64,000 nt of DNA, from contig NZ_CP045384.1 of assembly GCF_009363615.1 (NCBI RefSeq), forward strand, positions 1,982,501-2,046,500. Direction: 5' to 3'. Positions 55,104-63,544 of this stretch are shown piece after piece (position 1 is the first letter of the stretch; every line of letters starts with the position of its first letter). The notes beneath the pieces were generated by a model. It was not told the origin of the DNA. It saw only the letters and a list, made by a program, of their open reading frames with translations, and searched no databases. Source of the DNA: Ruegeria sp. THAF33. GTDB lineage: Bacteria > Pseudomonadota > Alphaproteobacteria > Rhodobacterales > Rhodobacteraceae. Position numbers and translations under genes: made by a program.

Positions 55104-57290
55104 ATGACCATCAACACTTCTCGCCGTGGGTTTCTGAAAAGCGCCGCCGCTGCCGGTGCCGTCCTCCTGGTCGGCACCCGTCCGGACGGTGCGCTGGCCG
55201 CGGCCTCGTCCGAGACCGCGCAGTTCAATCCATTTGTGAAGATCGATGCCGATGGCACCGTGACCGCCATCGTCAAACATTTTGAAAAAGGTCAGGGCCC
55301 GGCGACCGGACTGCCGACGCTGATTGCCGAAGAAATCGGCCTGACCATGGACCAGATCGAATACGAGTTCGCCCCCTCGGATCCGAATGTCTACAACAAC
55401 CTGCTGTTCGGCCCATTCCAGGGCACCGGCGGTTCGACCGCGATGGCGAATTCGTGGCTGCAATACCGTCAGGCCGGTGCTGCCGCGCGCGAAATGCTGA
55501 TCAACGCCGCCGCGCAAAGCTGGGGCGTGGATGCATCCGGCATCACCATCGAAGACGGCATCGTGAAGGCAGGCGACAAGTCGGCTCCGATCGCTGAATT
55601 CGTGTCCGCTGCGTCGCAACTGGACGCTCCGGCAGAGCCACGCCTGAAGGACCCATCCGAATTCCGTCTGATCGGAAATGAAACGGTGCGCCGCAAGGAT
55701 ACGGCAATCAAAAGCAACGGCCAGGCGATGTTTGCCATGGACGTTCACCTACCCAACCAGATGATCGCCATGATCAAACGCCCCGAAGCGAAGGGCGGCA
55801 TCGCGCTGGGCTTTGATGACAGCGCATCGAAAGAGGTCAAAGGCTATATCAGCGCCGCGGTTCTGCCCAATCAGGCAGGCGTCGCGGTGTATGCCGAGAA
55901 CACCTGGGCCGCGATTCAGGCACGCGATGCGCTTGAGGTCGAATGGGACATGTCCGGCGCGGAAACCCGCAACTCGGACCAGATCAAGGCCGAGATCATG
56001 GCCGCGCTGGAGGCGGAGCCCACGTATAACGTCAACAAGGCGGATTTTGCCGCTGTGGCAGCCGCCATCGACGGCGCGGACAAGGTCGTTGAAAAAACGT
56101 TCTACTTCCCACTGCTGGCCCATGCCCCGATGGAACCGTTGAACTGCACCATCGAGCAGACCGCAGACGGAGACATCGTTCTGCATGACGGGGCACAAAT
56201 GCCGACGGGTCCTCATATGGCCTACCAGCAGATCTTTGGCCTGCCGGCCGAGAAGATCCACATCAAAACCATGCTAGCAGGCGGGTCGTTCGGGCGCCGC
56301 GCCACCCCGGATGCGGATTATCAGGTCGAGGCCGCCCTGGCCTTTGTCGTCACTGACCGCTCGCGCCCGGTGAAACTGGTCTGGACGCGCGAAGACGACA
56401 TTCGCAGCGGATATTACCGACCGGCCTTTGGCCACAAGGTTCGTGTGGGTCTGGACGCCGAAGGCAACATCGTCGGGTGGCAGCACCAGATTGCCGGCCA
56501 ATCCGTGATCAAGGGCACCCCGTTCGAGGCTGTTCTGGTTCATGACGGCATCGACCACAGCTCGGTCGAAGGCGTTTCGGACAGCCCCTACAGCATCCCC
56601 GGCATGGCGGTAGGTCTTACCGACACGCCAAAGGCGACGACGGTTCTGTGGTGGCGCTCGGTCGGGCACACTCACACCGCCTATGCGATGGAAACCATGA
56701 TGGATCTGGTGGCCGAGGCCGCCGGTCGTGATCCGGTGGAGTTCCGTCTGGCCCATCTGTCCGACAGCAGCAACCCGGACCAGCAACGCAAGGCAGCTGT
56801 TTTGAAGCTGGCGGCCGAAAAGGCAAACTGGGGCAATGCGCCAGAGGGCCGATCGCAGGGGATTGCCGTTCACAAGTCCTTTGGGTCTTACGCGGCTGAA
56901 GTGGTCGAAATCTCGGGCGATCCGGAAAGTGGCATCAGGATTGAAAAGGTCACCTGTGCCGTGGATTGCGGTATCGCCGTGAACCCCGATATCGTGCGGG
57001 CCCAGATGGAAGGCGGCATCGGCTATGGCATTGGCCATGTGATGCGTGACCAGATCACTCTGACAAGCGGGGCCGTTGATCAATACAACTTCCCGGATTA
57101 CGAACCGCTGCGCATCGGGGATATTGCTGCAATCGACGTGCACATCGTGCCATCGGCCGAAGCGCCGACCGGCGTCGGAGAACCCGGCACGCCACCGTCG
57201 GCACCGGCTTTGGCCAATGCGATCAAGGCCCTGTCAGGTTTGCATGTGGCGCAATTGCCCATGGAAGAACATGGCGTAAGCTTTGCCTGA
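55104..57290 (+). CDS. iorB: Isoquinoline 1-oxidoreductase-type molybdopterin large subunit
   Basis: A 728-residue molybdenum hydroxylase with a twin-arginine signal (TSRRGFLKSAAAAG), indicating export of the folded IorAB complex. Mo-cofactor regions include GGSFGRRATPDADYQVEAAL and the catalytic-Glu region PTGVGEPGTPPSAPAL. As in the two-subunit IorAB/aldehyde-oxidase type, no separate FAD subunit is encoded. Electrons probably go to a cytochrome c not seen here. No XdhC-like maturation gene is adjacent. Confidence 0.9.
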   Translation: MTINTSRRGFLKSAAAAGAVLLVGTRPDGALAAASSETAQFNPFVKIDADGTVTAIVKHFEKGQGPATGLPTLIAEEIGLTMDQIEYEFAPSDPNVYNNLLFGPFQGTGGSTAMANSWLQYRQAGAAAREMLINAAAQSWGVDASGITIEDGIVKAGDKSAPIAEFVSAASQLDAPAEPRLKDPSEFRLIGNETVRRKDTAIKSNGQAMFAMDVHLPNQMIAMIKRPEAKGGIALGFDDSASKEVKGYISAAVLPNQAGVAVYAENTWAAIQARDALEVEWDMSGAETRNSDQIKAEIMAALEAEPTYNVNKADFAAVAAAIDGADKVVEKTFYFPLLAHAPMEPLNCTIEQTADGDIVLHDGAQMPTGPHMAYQQIFGLPAEKIHIKTMLAGGSFGRRATPDADYQVEAALAFVVTDRSRPVKLVWTREDDIRSGYYRPAFGHKVRVGLDAEGNIVGWQHQIAGQSVIKGTPFEAVLVHDGIDHSSVEGVSDSPYSIPGMAVGLTDTPKATTVLWWRSVGHTHTAYAMETMMDLVAEAAGRDPVEFRLAHLSDSSNPDQQRKAAVLKLAAEKANWGNAPEGRSQGIAVHKSFGSYAAEVVEISGDPESGIRIEKVTCAVDCGIAVNPDIVRAQMEGGIGYGIGHVMRDQITLTSGAVDQYNFPDYEPLRIGDIAAIDVHIVPSAEAPTGVGEPGTPPSAPALANAIKALSGLHVAQLPMEEHGVSFA

Positions 57291-57348
57291 AAACAGCTCT
57301 CCGCGCCGGTCAATACCGGCGCGGGCGTTCCTTGAATACCCAAGTCAG

Positions 57349-57370
57349 AATTTGATCAAATTTGGTGACA
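57349..57370. promoter_or_regulatory. Operator-like repeat, copy 1, upstream of the first GS-like gene
   Basis: A 22-bp sequence whose core TTTGATCAAA is palindromic and is followed by TTTGGTGACA. An identical 22-mer occurs at 58778-58799. This copy lies 52 bp upstream of the GS-like start. It is probably the binding site of a regulator of the amine-degradation cluster. Confidence 0.7.
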
Positions 57371-57422
57371 AAGCACATCCATTGAAGTAAATCACTGGGG
57401 AGTTTCACCGACGGAGCCCCCA

Positions 57423-58742
57423 ATGGATCTGAGAGCCCTGCACAATTTTCGCGTTGCCGCATGTGACCTGAACGGTCAGATGCGGGGCAAACGCGTGCCC
57501 CCCGGCTATGCCGACAAACTGGGAAAAGGCGCCGTGCGAATGCCGTTTTCGGCACTGAACGTAGACCTGTGGGGCGCTGATATCGAAGGAAGCCCGCTGG
57601 TCTTTGAAACCGGCGACGCTGATGGGGTGCTGCGCCCGACCGAACGCGGCCCGGTCCCCGTGCCCTGGCTGGATACGGAAACAGCGCTGGTGCCGATGTG
57701 TCTGTATGATGATGACGGCGTACCCTTTCCGGGCGACCCGCGGCATGCCCTGTCCGCCACACTCGACCGCTATGCGCAACGCGGCTGGTCCGTTGTTGCC
57801 GCGACGGAGTTGGAGTTCACGCTCGTTGACGCTTCTGGCGCGCAGCCGCAACCGCCGGTGAATCCGATCACAGGGCGGCGCCTTGCGGATGAGGCCGTTC
57901 TGTCGGTTGCCGAAATGGACGCGTTCGAGGCGTTCTTTACCTACCTGTACGATGGCTGCGCCGCAATGGGCATCCCCGCGCAGACGGCCATTTCCGAAAG
58001 CGGCATCGGCCAGTTCGAAATCAACCTGAACCATCAGGACGCCATGCGCTGTGCCGATGATACGTGGCTTTTCAAGGCATTGACGCGTGGTTTGGCGCGT
58101 AGGCACGGATTTGCGGCCACCTTCATGTCCAAGCCTTATGCCGATGACGCGGGCAACGGAATGCATGTGCATTTCTCGGTGTTGGACCAGAACGGACACA
58201 ATGTGTTCGACAACAACGGGCCGGAAGGCACCGAGATATTGCGGTCTGCCGTAGCGGGCTGTGTCGCGGCCATGCCGGGCAGTACGCTGATATTTGCACC
58301 TCACGGCAACTCCTACACACGGCTCATACCGGGTGCACATGCGCCCACGGGCGCCTGCTGGGCCTATGAAAACCGAACGGCCGCCATTCGCATCCCGGGG
58401 GGGGCGCCCGCCGCACGGCGCATCGAACACCGCGTCGCCGGCGGGGACATAAACCCGTATCTGATGCTGACCGCGGTTCTGGGCGCGGCACTTGTCGGCA
58501 TCGAGGACAGCTTGACCCCACCTGCCCCGATCACGGGGAACGCCTATGACATCGCGGACCTGCCTCAACTGATGCCGGATTGGTCGAGCGCGATTGACAG
58601 GTTCGCCACGGACCCCCTGGTGGCCCGGCTGTTCCCCGCTGACCTGATCCGCTATCTGACCATGACCAAACGACAAGAGATCACCCGATTTGCGAACATC
58701 CCGCCCGAGGATCACTGGCTGAGCTATCTCGAGACGGTTTGA
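57423..58742 (+). CDS. Glutamine synthetase-like gamma-glutamyl-amine ligase (PuuA family), paralog 1
   Basis: A 439-residue type I GS-fold enzyme. Metal/ATP motifs are TELEFTLVD, ESGIGQFEINLNH, SKPYADDAGNGMHVHFS and NRTAAIRIPGGAP, with HRVAGGDINPYL near the end. Members with these neighbours ligate glutamate to an amine or polyamine rather than ammonia. It is the first gene of the cluster, 68 bp upstream of a separate promoter for the rest. No adenylylation-site NLY motif was seen, consistent with a catabolic role. Confidence 0.85.
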   Translation: MDLRALHNFRVAACDLNGQMRGKRVPPGYADKLGKGAVRMPFSALNVDLWGADIEGSPLVFETGDADGVLRPTERGPVPVPWLDTETALVPMCLYDDDGVPFPGDPRHALSATLDRYAQRGWSVVAATELEFTLVDASGAQPQPPVNPITGRRLADEAVLSVAEMDAFEAFFTYLYDGCAAMGIPAQTAISESGIGQFEINLNHQDAMRCADDTWLFKALTRGLARRHGFAATFMSKPYADDAGNGMHVHFSVLDQNGHNVFDNNGPEGTEILRSAVAGCVAAMPGSTLIFAPHGNSYTRLIPGAHAPTGACWAYENRTAAIRIPGGAPAARRIEHRVAGGDINPYLMLTAVLGAALVGIEDSLTPPAPITGNAYDIADLPQLMPDWSSAIDRFATDPLVARLFPADLIRYLTMTKRQEITRFANIPPEDHWLSYLETV

Positions 58743-58777
58743 CCCCCTTGCCGCGTCAACCAGTCTCGGTTAGGATT

Positions 58778-58799
58778 AATTTGATCAAATTTGGTGACA
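58778..58799. promoter_or_regulatory. Operator-like repeat, copy 2, abutting the amidotransferase start
   Basis: Identical over 22 bp to 57349-57370. Here it ends one base before the ATG at 58801, and its GGTGA segment is positioned as the ribosome site of that gene. A regulator bound here could block both transcription start and, on RNA, translation. Confidence 0.7.
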
Positions 58800-58800
58800 C

Positions 58801-59481
58801 ATGAAAATCGGTATTCTACAAACCGGCCACACCCCCGAAGTGCTACAGGACGAATTCGGGGATTATGACGAACTTTTCCCCGCGTTGCTGCGTGACAACG
58901 GGTTCGAGTTCGTGACCTTCGCCGTCGTGGACAGCACTTTCCCTGATGGTGCGGATGATGCGGATGGATGGATCATTACCGGATCGCGCCACGGGGTTTA
59001 CGAGGACCTTCCCTGGATCGCCCCGCTGGAAGCGTTGGTGCGCGAGATCCGGGAAAGTGGAAAACCCCTGATCGGCGTTTGCTTTGGCCACCAGATCATT
59101 GCTCAGGCACTGGGTGGCAAGGTCGAGAAATTCTCGAAAGGATGGGCCATAGGTCGTACGGAATACGAATATGACGGCAACAGATTATGGCTGAATGCCT
59201 GGCATCAGGATCAGGTTGTCGAATTGCCGAAGGAAGCGCGGGTTCTGGGCCGGAATGCCTTCTGCGAAAACGCGATGCTGGCTTATGGAGACACAATCTG
59301 GACGGTTCAGGCCCACCCGGAATTCAGCAACGGATTCGTGGCAGGCCTGATGCGGACACGGGGCAAGGGCGTGGTGCCCGAAGACCTGATGCGCGAAGCC
59401 GCAAATCGCGAGACGGCCCCGGACGACAACGCCAAAATCGCGTGCCACATGGCCGAGTTTCTAAAGAAAGAGAGAGCCTGA
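58801..59481 (+). CDS. Class I glutamine amidotransferase-like hydrolase (PuuD-like role)
   Basis: A 226-residue class I glutamine amidotransferase fold. The nucleophile Cys94 is in GVCFGHQIIAQALGG, and the catalytic His is in VQAHPEFSNG. In a gamma-glutamylation pathway it would cleave the gamma-glutamyl intermediate and recover glutamate. It is of the GMP-synthase-like subtype rather than the classical PuuD peptidase-C26 subtype, so the exact step is inference. The stop overlaps the next ATG (TGATG). Confidence 0.85.
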   Translation: MKIGILQTGHTPEVLQDEFGDYDELFPALLRDNGFEFVTFAVVDSTFPDGADDADGWIITGSRHGVYEDLPWIAPLEALVREIRESGKPLIGVCFGHQIIAQALGGKVEKFSKGWAIGRTEYEYDGNRLWLNAWHQDQVVELPKEARVLGRNAFCENAMLAYGDTIWTVQAHPEFSNGFVAGLMRTRGKGVVPEDLMREAANRETAPDDNAKIACHMAEFLKKERA

Positions 59482-60839
59482 TGGCTGATTGGACCGATAA
59501 ACTGCCGGAAGCCGCAAAGGCATATTTCCACGGGCAACGACTGGACGAAGTTGAATGCATCATTTCGGACCTGCCGGGCATTGCGCGCGGCAAGGCGGTG
59601 CCTGCATCAAAATTCGCAAAGCAATCCTATTTCCACCTGCCCGACAGCATTTTTTACCAGACCATCACGGGGGGCTGGGGCGAAGCGGCCGGCGATGACG
59701 GGTTCATCGAAAAGGATATGATCCTGAAGCCCGATTTCTCGACCACTTCCGCTGCGCCGTGGACGGGGGATTGGACATTGCAAGTGATCCACGACGCCTA
59801 CGACCGGGATGACAATCCGATCCCCTACAGCCCGCGTAACGTGCTCAAGCGTGTTGTGCAGCTTTATCATGACAAGGGATGGAAGCCGGTTGTTGCACCA
59901 GAGATGGAGTTCTTTCTGGTTGCCCCCAACGTGGACCCGGCGCAGGGCATCAAACCCATGATGGGGCGTTCCGGCCGCCCGGCCGCGGCGCGGCAGGCCT
60001 ATTCCATGACGGCCGTGGACGAGTTTGGCCCGGTGATCGACGACATCTATGATTTCGCCGAGCATCAGGGGTTCGAGATCGACGGCATCACGCAGGAAGG
60101 CGGCGCCGGGCAGTTGGAAATCAACCTGCGTCACGGCAATCCGGTGAAGCTGGCCGATGAAGTCTTCTATTTCAAACGCCTGATCCGCGAGGCCGCGCTG
60201 CGCCACAATTGTTTTGCCACCTTCATGGCCAAACCGATCGAGGAAGAGCCGGGCTCGGCCATGCATATCCATCACTCGATCATCGATATGGAAACCGGTC
60301 AGAACATCTTTTCTGGTCCTCAAGGGGGTGAGACGGACGCGTTTTACCACTTCATCGCCGGTCTGCAGAACCACCTGCCCGCTGGTCTGGCGGTCATGGC
60401 ACCTTATGTGAATTCCTACCGGCGCTATGTGAAGGATCACGCGGCACCGATCAATCTGGAATGGGCCCGTGACAACCGCACCACCGGTATTCGCGTGCCC
60501 CTGTCCGGCCCGGAATCGCGGCGCGTCGAGAACCGCATCGCCGGGATGGACTGCAACCCGTATCTGGGCATCGCGCTGTCGCTTGCCTGCGGCTATCTTG
60601 GCCTGGTCGAGCAGGAACGCCCACGTCGTCAGTTCTATGGCGACGCTTATGAAGGCGAGGGCGATATCCCGCAGGTCATGGGCGAAGCGCTGGACCTGTT
60701 CGACGAGGCCACTGCCCTGCACGAAGTTCTGGGCCCCGAATTCGCCCGCGTTTACGGCATCGTCAAACGGGCCGAGTACGAGGAGTTCCTACAGGTCATC
60801 TCTCCGTGGGAACGTGAACATCTGCTGATCAACGTCTGA
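59481..60839 (+). CDS. Glutamine synthetase-like gamma-glutamyl-amine ligase (PuuA family), paralog 2
   Basis: A 452-residue GS-fold ligase. Motifs are APEMEFFLV, EGGAGQLEINLRHG, AKPIEEEPGSAMHIHHS and ARDNRTTGIRVP, with NRIAGMDCNPYLG. It is only distantly similar to paralog 1, so they probably accept different amines. I use the ATG at 59481 overlapping the amidotransferase stop. The longer frame from 59187 lies inside that gene. An FAD oxidase gene follows by 8 bp. Confidence 0.88.
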   Translation: MADWTDKLPEAAKAYFHGQRLDEVECIISDLPGIARGKAVPASKFAKQSYFHLPDSIFYQTITGGWGEAAGDDGFIEKDMILKPDFSTTSAAPWTGDWTLQVIHDAYDRDDNPIPYSPRNVLKRVVQLYHDKGWKPVVAPEMEFFLVAPNVDPAQGIKPMMGRSGRPAAARQAYSMTAVDEFGPVIDDIYDFAEHQGFEIDGITQEGGAGQLEINLRHGNPVKLADEVFYFKRLIREAALRHNCFATFMAKPIEEEPGSAMHIHHSIIDMETGQNIFSGPQGGETDAFYHFIAGLQNHLPAGLAVMAPYVNSYRRYVKDHAAPINLEWARDNRTTGIRVPLSGPESRRVENRIAGMDCNPYLGIALSLACGYLGLVEQERPRRQFYGDAYEGEGDIPQVMGEALDLFDEATALHEVLGPEFARVYGIVKRAEYEEFLQVISPWEREHLLINV

Positions 60840-60847
60840 GACCTTCC

Positions 60848-62152
60848 GTGAACCTGCTCTATTCCAATGACCGCAAGGGCCAGTACCCTGACAGCTGGTA
60901 TGCCGCGACGGCACATCCGATGGATCGCTTTCCCGCGTTGTCAGAAGACACCAAGGCGGATGTATGCGTTGTCGGTGGCGGTTATACGGGGCTGTCCGCG
61001 GCCCTTCATCTGGCCGAAGCCGGATTCGACGTCGTGCTGCTTGAAGCGCACCGCGTCGGCTTTGGCGCGTCGGGCCGAAACGGCGGCCAGTTGGGCAGCG
61101 CGCAGCGGATGGACCAGGAAGACCTCGAGCGTCTTGTAGGCGATGCCGACGCCGCCAAGCTGTGGGAACTGGCTGAAGACGCCAAGGATCTGGTCAAATC
61201 CCTGATTGCAAAACACAAGATCGCCTGTGACCTGAAACCCGGTGTCGCCGTTCTGGGCCTGAGCAAATCCGAGCAAAAAGAACTGCATGACCACGCCCGC
61301 CATCTTTCCGAGCGGTACGGATACGACCAGATCGAGCTGTTGGACGAAAACGCGGGTCATTCGCTGTGCCCGTCGCCAGCTTATCACGGGGGGTATCTGG
61401 ATATGGGTGCGGCGCATCTGCACCCTCTGAACTTTGCATTGGGATTGGCGCAAGCCGCGGCCAAAGCGGGCGTTCGCATCCATGAAAGCACCGAAGTGAC
61501 CGGTATTGACGAGGGCCAGACGGCTGTGATCCGAACTGCTCACGGCAACGTTCGGGCCGAGCACGTCATTCTGGCCTGCAACGGGTATCTGGGCGACCTC
61601 AATCGTTCCGTCGCCGCCAGGGTCATGCCCATCAACAATTTCATTGCGGCCACCGAACCCCTTGGAGAGGACACCGCCCAGGTTTTGACCCGGGATGTGG
61701 CGGTTGCGGATACGAAATTCGTGGTGAACTATTTTCGCCTCAGCGCCGATGGCCGCCTCTTGTTCGGAGGCGGCGAAAGCTATGGCTATCGCTTTCCATC
61801 AGATGTCGCCGCCAAGGTCCGCAAACCGATGACCGAGATTTTCCCGCATTTGCGGGATGTGAAGATCGACTATGCCTGGGGCGGAACGCTGGCCATCACA
61901 ATGCGGCGGATGCCGTATCTGGCCCGTGTCGCACCCAATATTCTTTCGGCTTCGGGATATTCCGGTCACGGTGTCGGCACTGCGACCCATGCCGGACAAC
62001 TCATGGCGATGGCGATTCAGGGTCAGGCCGAAGGGTTTGACACGATGGCACGCGTGCCCGCGCTGTCTTTTCCAGGCGGCCCTGCCCTGCGCAGCCCGCT
62101 TCTGGTGCTGGCCATGACTTGGTTCGCACTGCGCGACCGGCTTGGGGTCTGA
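60848..62152 (+). CDS. FAD-dependent gamma-glutamyl-amine oxidase (PuuB-like)
   Basis: A 434-residue DAO-family flavoprotein with a GTG start. The FAD-binding Rossmann motif is DVCVVGGGYTGLSAALHLAEAG, followed by GFGASGRNGGQL. The C-terminal SGYSGHGVGTATHAGQLMA is typical of PuuB-like oxidases. It would oxidise the gamma-glutamylated amine to an aldehyde. No aldehyde dehydrogenase is adjacent, which leaves the next step outside the window. Confidence 0.88.
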   Translation: MNLLYSNDRKGQYPDSWYAATAHPMDRFPALSEDTKADVCVVGGGYTGLSAALHLAEAGFDVVLLEAHRVGFGASGRNGGQLGSAQRMDQEDLERLVGDADAAKLWELAEDAKDLVKSLIAKHKIACDLKPGVAVLGLSKSEQKELHDHARHLSERYGYDQIELLDENAGHSLCPSPAYHGGYLDMGAAHLHPLNFALGLAQAAAKAGVRIHESTEVTGIDEGQTAVIRTAHGNVRAEHVILACNGYLGDLNRSVAARVMPINNFIAATEPLGEDTAQVLTRDVAVADTKFVVNYFRLSADGRLLFGGGESYGYRFPSDVAAKVRKPMTEIFPHLRDVKIDYAWGGTLAITMRRMPYLARVAPNILSASGYSGHGVGTATHAGQLMAMAIQGQAEGFDTMARVPALSFPGGPALRSPLLVLAMTWFALRDRLGV

Positions 62153-62229
62153 TCCACGTAAATTGCGACAGATTGGTGAATTTTCGCCTGCCCGGCGATT
62201 GAGGGCTTGGATTACCTTCCGATTATCTT

Positions 62230-62260
62230 TATCTTTCCCAAAGATAGAATTCGGGAATTC
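62230..62260. promoter_or_regulatory. Inverted repeats upstream of the DegT-family gene
   Basis: TATCTTT-CCC-AAAGATA (62230-62246) is a perfect 7-bp inverted repeat. It is immediately followed by two EcoRI-like palindromes GAATTC-GG-GAATTC (62247-62260), ending 5 bp before the ATG. It may be an operator or an mRNA hairpin; no terminator T-run is present. Confidence 0.4.
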
Positions 62261-62265
62261 CAAAT

Positions 62266-63480
62266 ATGACGCTGCCCCCCAACGTTCACGACGCCGAACC
62301 CATCCCTGCCGCCGCCAAGGACGCGATCGAGGCCCTGATGCAGTCAGGTGACCTGTTCCGCTATACCGCACCGCAGGATGCCCCGGTGGCCCTGCTGGAA
62401 GCCGAGTTCGCGGAACTGTTGGGCACGAAATACGCCTTGGCGGTGTCGTCCTGTTCGGCCGCGTTGTTTCTGTCGCTCAAAGCACTGGGCCTGCCCCGCG
62501 ATGCGCGTGTTCTGATCCCCGGCTTCACCTTCGCGGCCGTGCCGTCGTCGGTCGTCCACGCCGACTGCATTCCGGTTCTGTGCGAAGTGGGTGAAAACTA
62601 TCGCATCGACATGGCCGATTTCGAGGCCAAGCTGGACAACGTTCAGGCAGTCATCATCAGCCACATGCGCGGGCATACATCCGACATGGATGCGATCATG
62701 GCCTTGTGCGACACACGAAACATTCCGGTGATCGAGGATGCCGCGCATTCGCTGGGCACCACATGGCATGGCCGCAATATCGGTACGATCGGAAAGGTCG
62801 GATGTTTCTCGTTCCAATCCTACAAGATGATCAATGCCGGCGAAGGTGGCATCCTGATCACGAATGATGCAGATCTTGTAGCGCGGGCCGTCATCATGTC
62901 GGGCGCGTATGAGCACAATTGGAAGAAGCACAAAGGTCCTCAGGGTGACAATTCACCCGAACTGGAAGAGGCCTTTGCCCGCTGGCAGAACAAGCTGCCG
63001 CTGTACAATCTTCGCCTGAGCAACCTCAGCGCGGCGGTGATCCGTCCGCAACTTCCGGAACTGGCGCGCCGCGTCCGCGATGGCCTGGCGAACCACGATT
63101 ACGTGGCCGGTCGCCTGAACACCTCGTCTCATATCGAGGTTCCCGCCCCGCTGCCCCCCGAGCAGCGTGCGCCGGATTCAATCCAGTTCAATCTTGTCGG
63201 AATGCAGGAACATGAGATCCGCGCCTTTGCCGCAGCGTCCGAGGCACGCGGCGTCAAGGTTCAGGTTTTTGGTCTGAGCGAAGACAACGCCCGCGCCTTC
63301 TGGAACTGGCAATTCCTTCCGGAAACTTTCGACCTGCCCAAGACGCGCGACATGCTGATGAAGGCCTGTGACGTGCGCCTGCCCGTCCGCCTGACCCGCG
63401 AAGAGCTGGACGTGATTGCAGACATCCTGCTGGCATCGGTTGGCGAAGTGACCGGCCCGATGCCGGTTTATGGCACGTAG
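62266..63480 (+). CDS. DegT/DnrJ/EryC1/StrS-family PLP aminotransferase
   Basis: A 404-residue sugar-aminotransferase-type PLP enzyme. The Schiff-base Lys lies in FSFQSYKMINAGEGG, the PLP-contacting Asp in VIEDAAHSLGT, and the N-terminal SSCSAALFLSLKALG is the cofactor phosphate loop. The family normally aminates nucleotide-linked keto-sugars. Here it follows an amine-catabolic cluster with a 113-bp gap, so it may act on an aldehyde or keto product or be independent (inference). Confidence 0.88.
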   Translation: MTLPPNVHDAEPIPAAAKDAIEALMQSGDLFRYTAPQDAPVALLEAEFAELLGTKYALAVSSCSAALFLSLKALGLPRDARVLIPGFTFAAVPSSVVHADCIPVLCEVGENYRIDMADFEAKLDNVQAVIISHMRGHTSDMDAIMALCDTRNIPVIEDAAHSLGTTWHGRNIGTIGKVGCFSFQSYKMINAGEGGILITNDADLVARAVIMSGAYEHNWKKHKGPQGDNSPELEEAFARWQNKLPLYNLRLSNLSAAVIRPQLPELARRVRDGLANHDYVAGRLNTSSHIEVPAPLPPEQRAPDSIQFNLVGMQEHEIRAFAAASEARGVKVQVFGLSEDNARAFWNWQFLPETFDLPKTRDMLMKACDVRLPVRLTREELDVIADILLASVGEVTGPMPVYGT

Positions 63481-63498
63481 GACGAAGGCATTTTGAAC

Positions 63499-63531
63499 AA
63501 GAAAGGCCCGCACAATGCGGACCTGTTTCTT
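63499..63531. terminator. Hairpin terminator between the DegT-family gene and phaR
   Basis: AAGAAAGGCCCGC … GCGGACCTGTTTCTT forms a long stem with a 5-base loop and one or two mismatches. It lies between two convergent genes and has A- and T-rich ends on both strands, so it probably serves both directions. Confidence 0.7.
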
Positions 63532-63544
63532 GGTTCGGAACGGA

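Noticed and set aside
57405..58715. A 436-codon minus-strand frame opposite the first GS-like gene
   Set aside because: Shadow frame: Arg/His/Gly-rich translation without domains, while the + strand has all GS motifs.
59607..60722. A 371-codon minus-strand frame opposite the second GS-like gene
   Set aside because: Shadow frame for the same reason.
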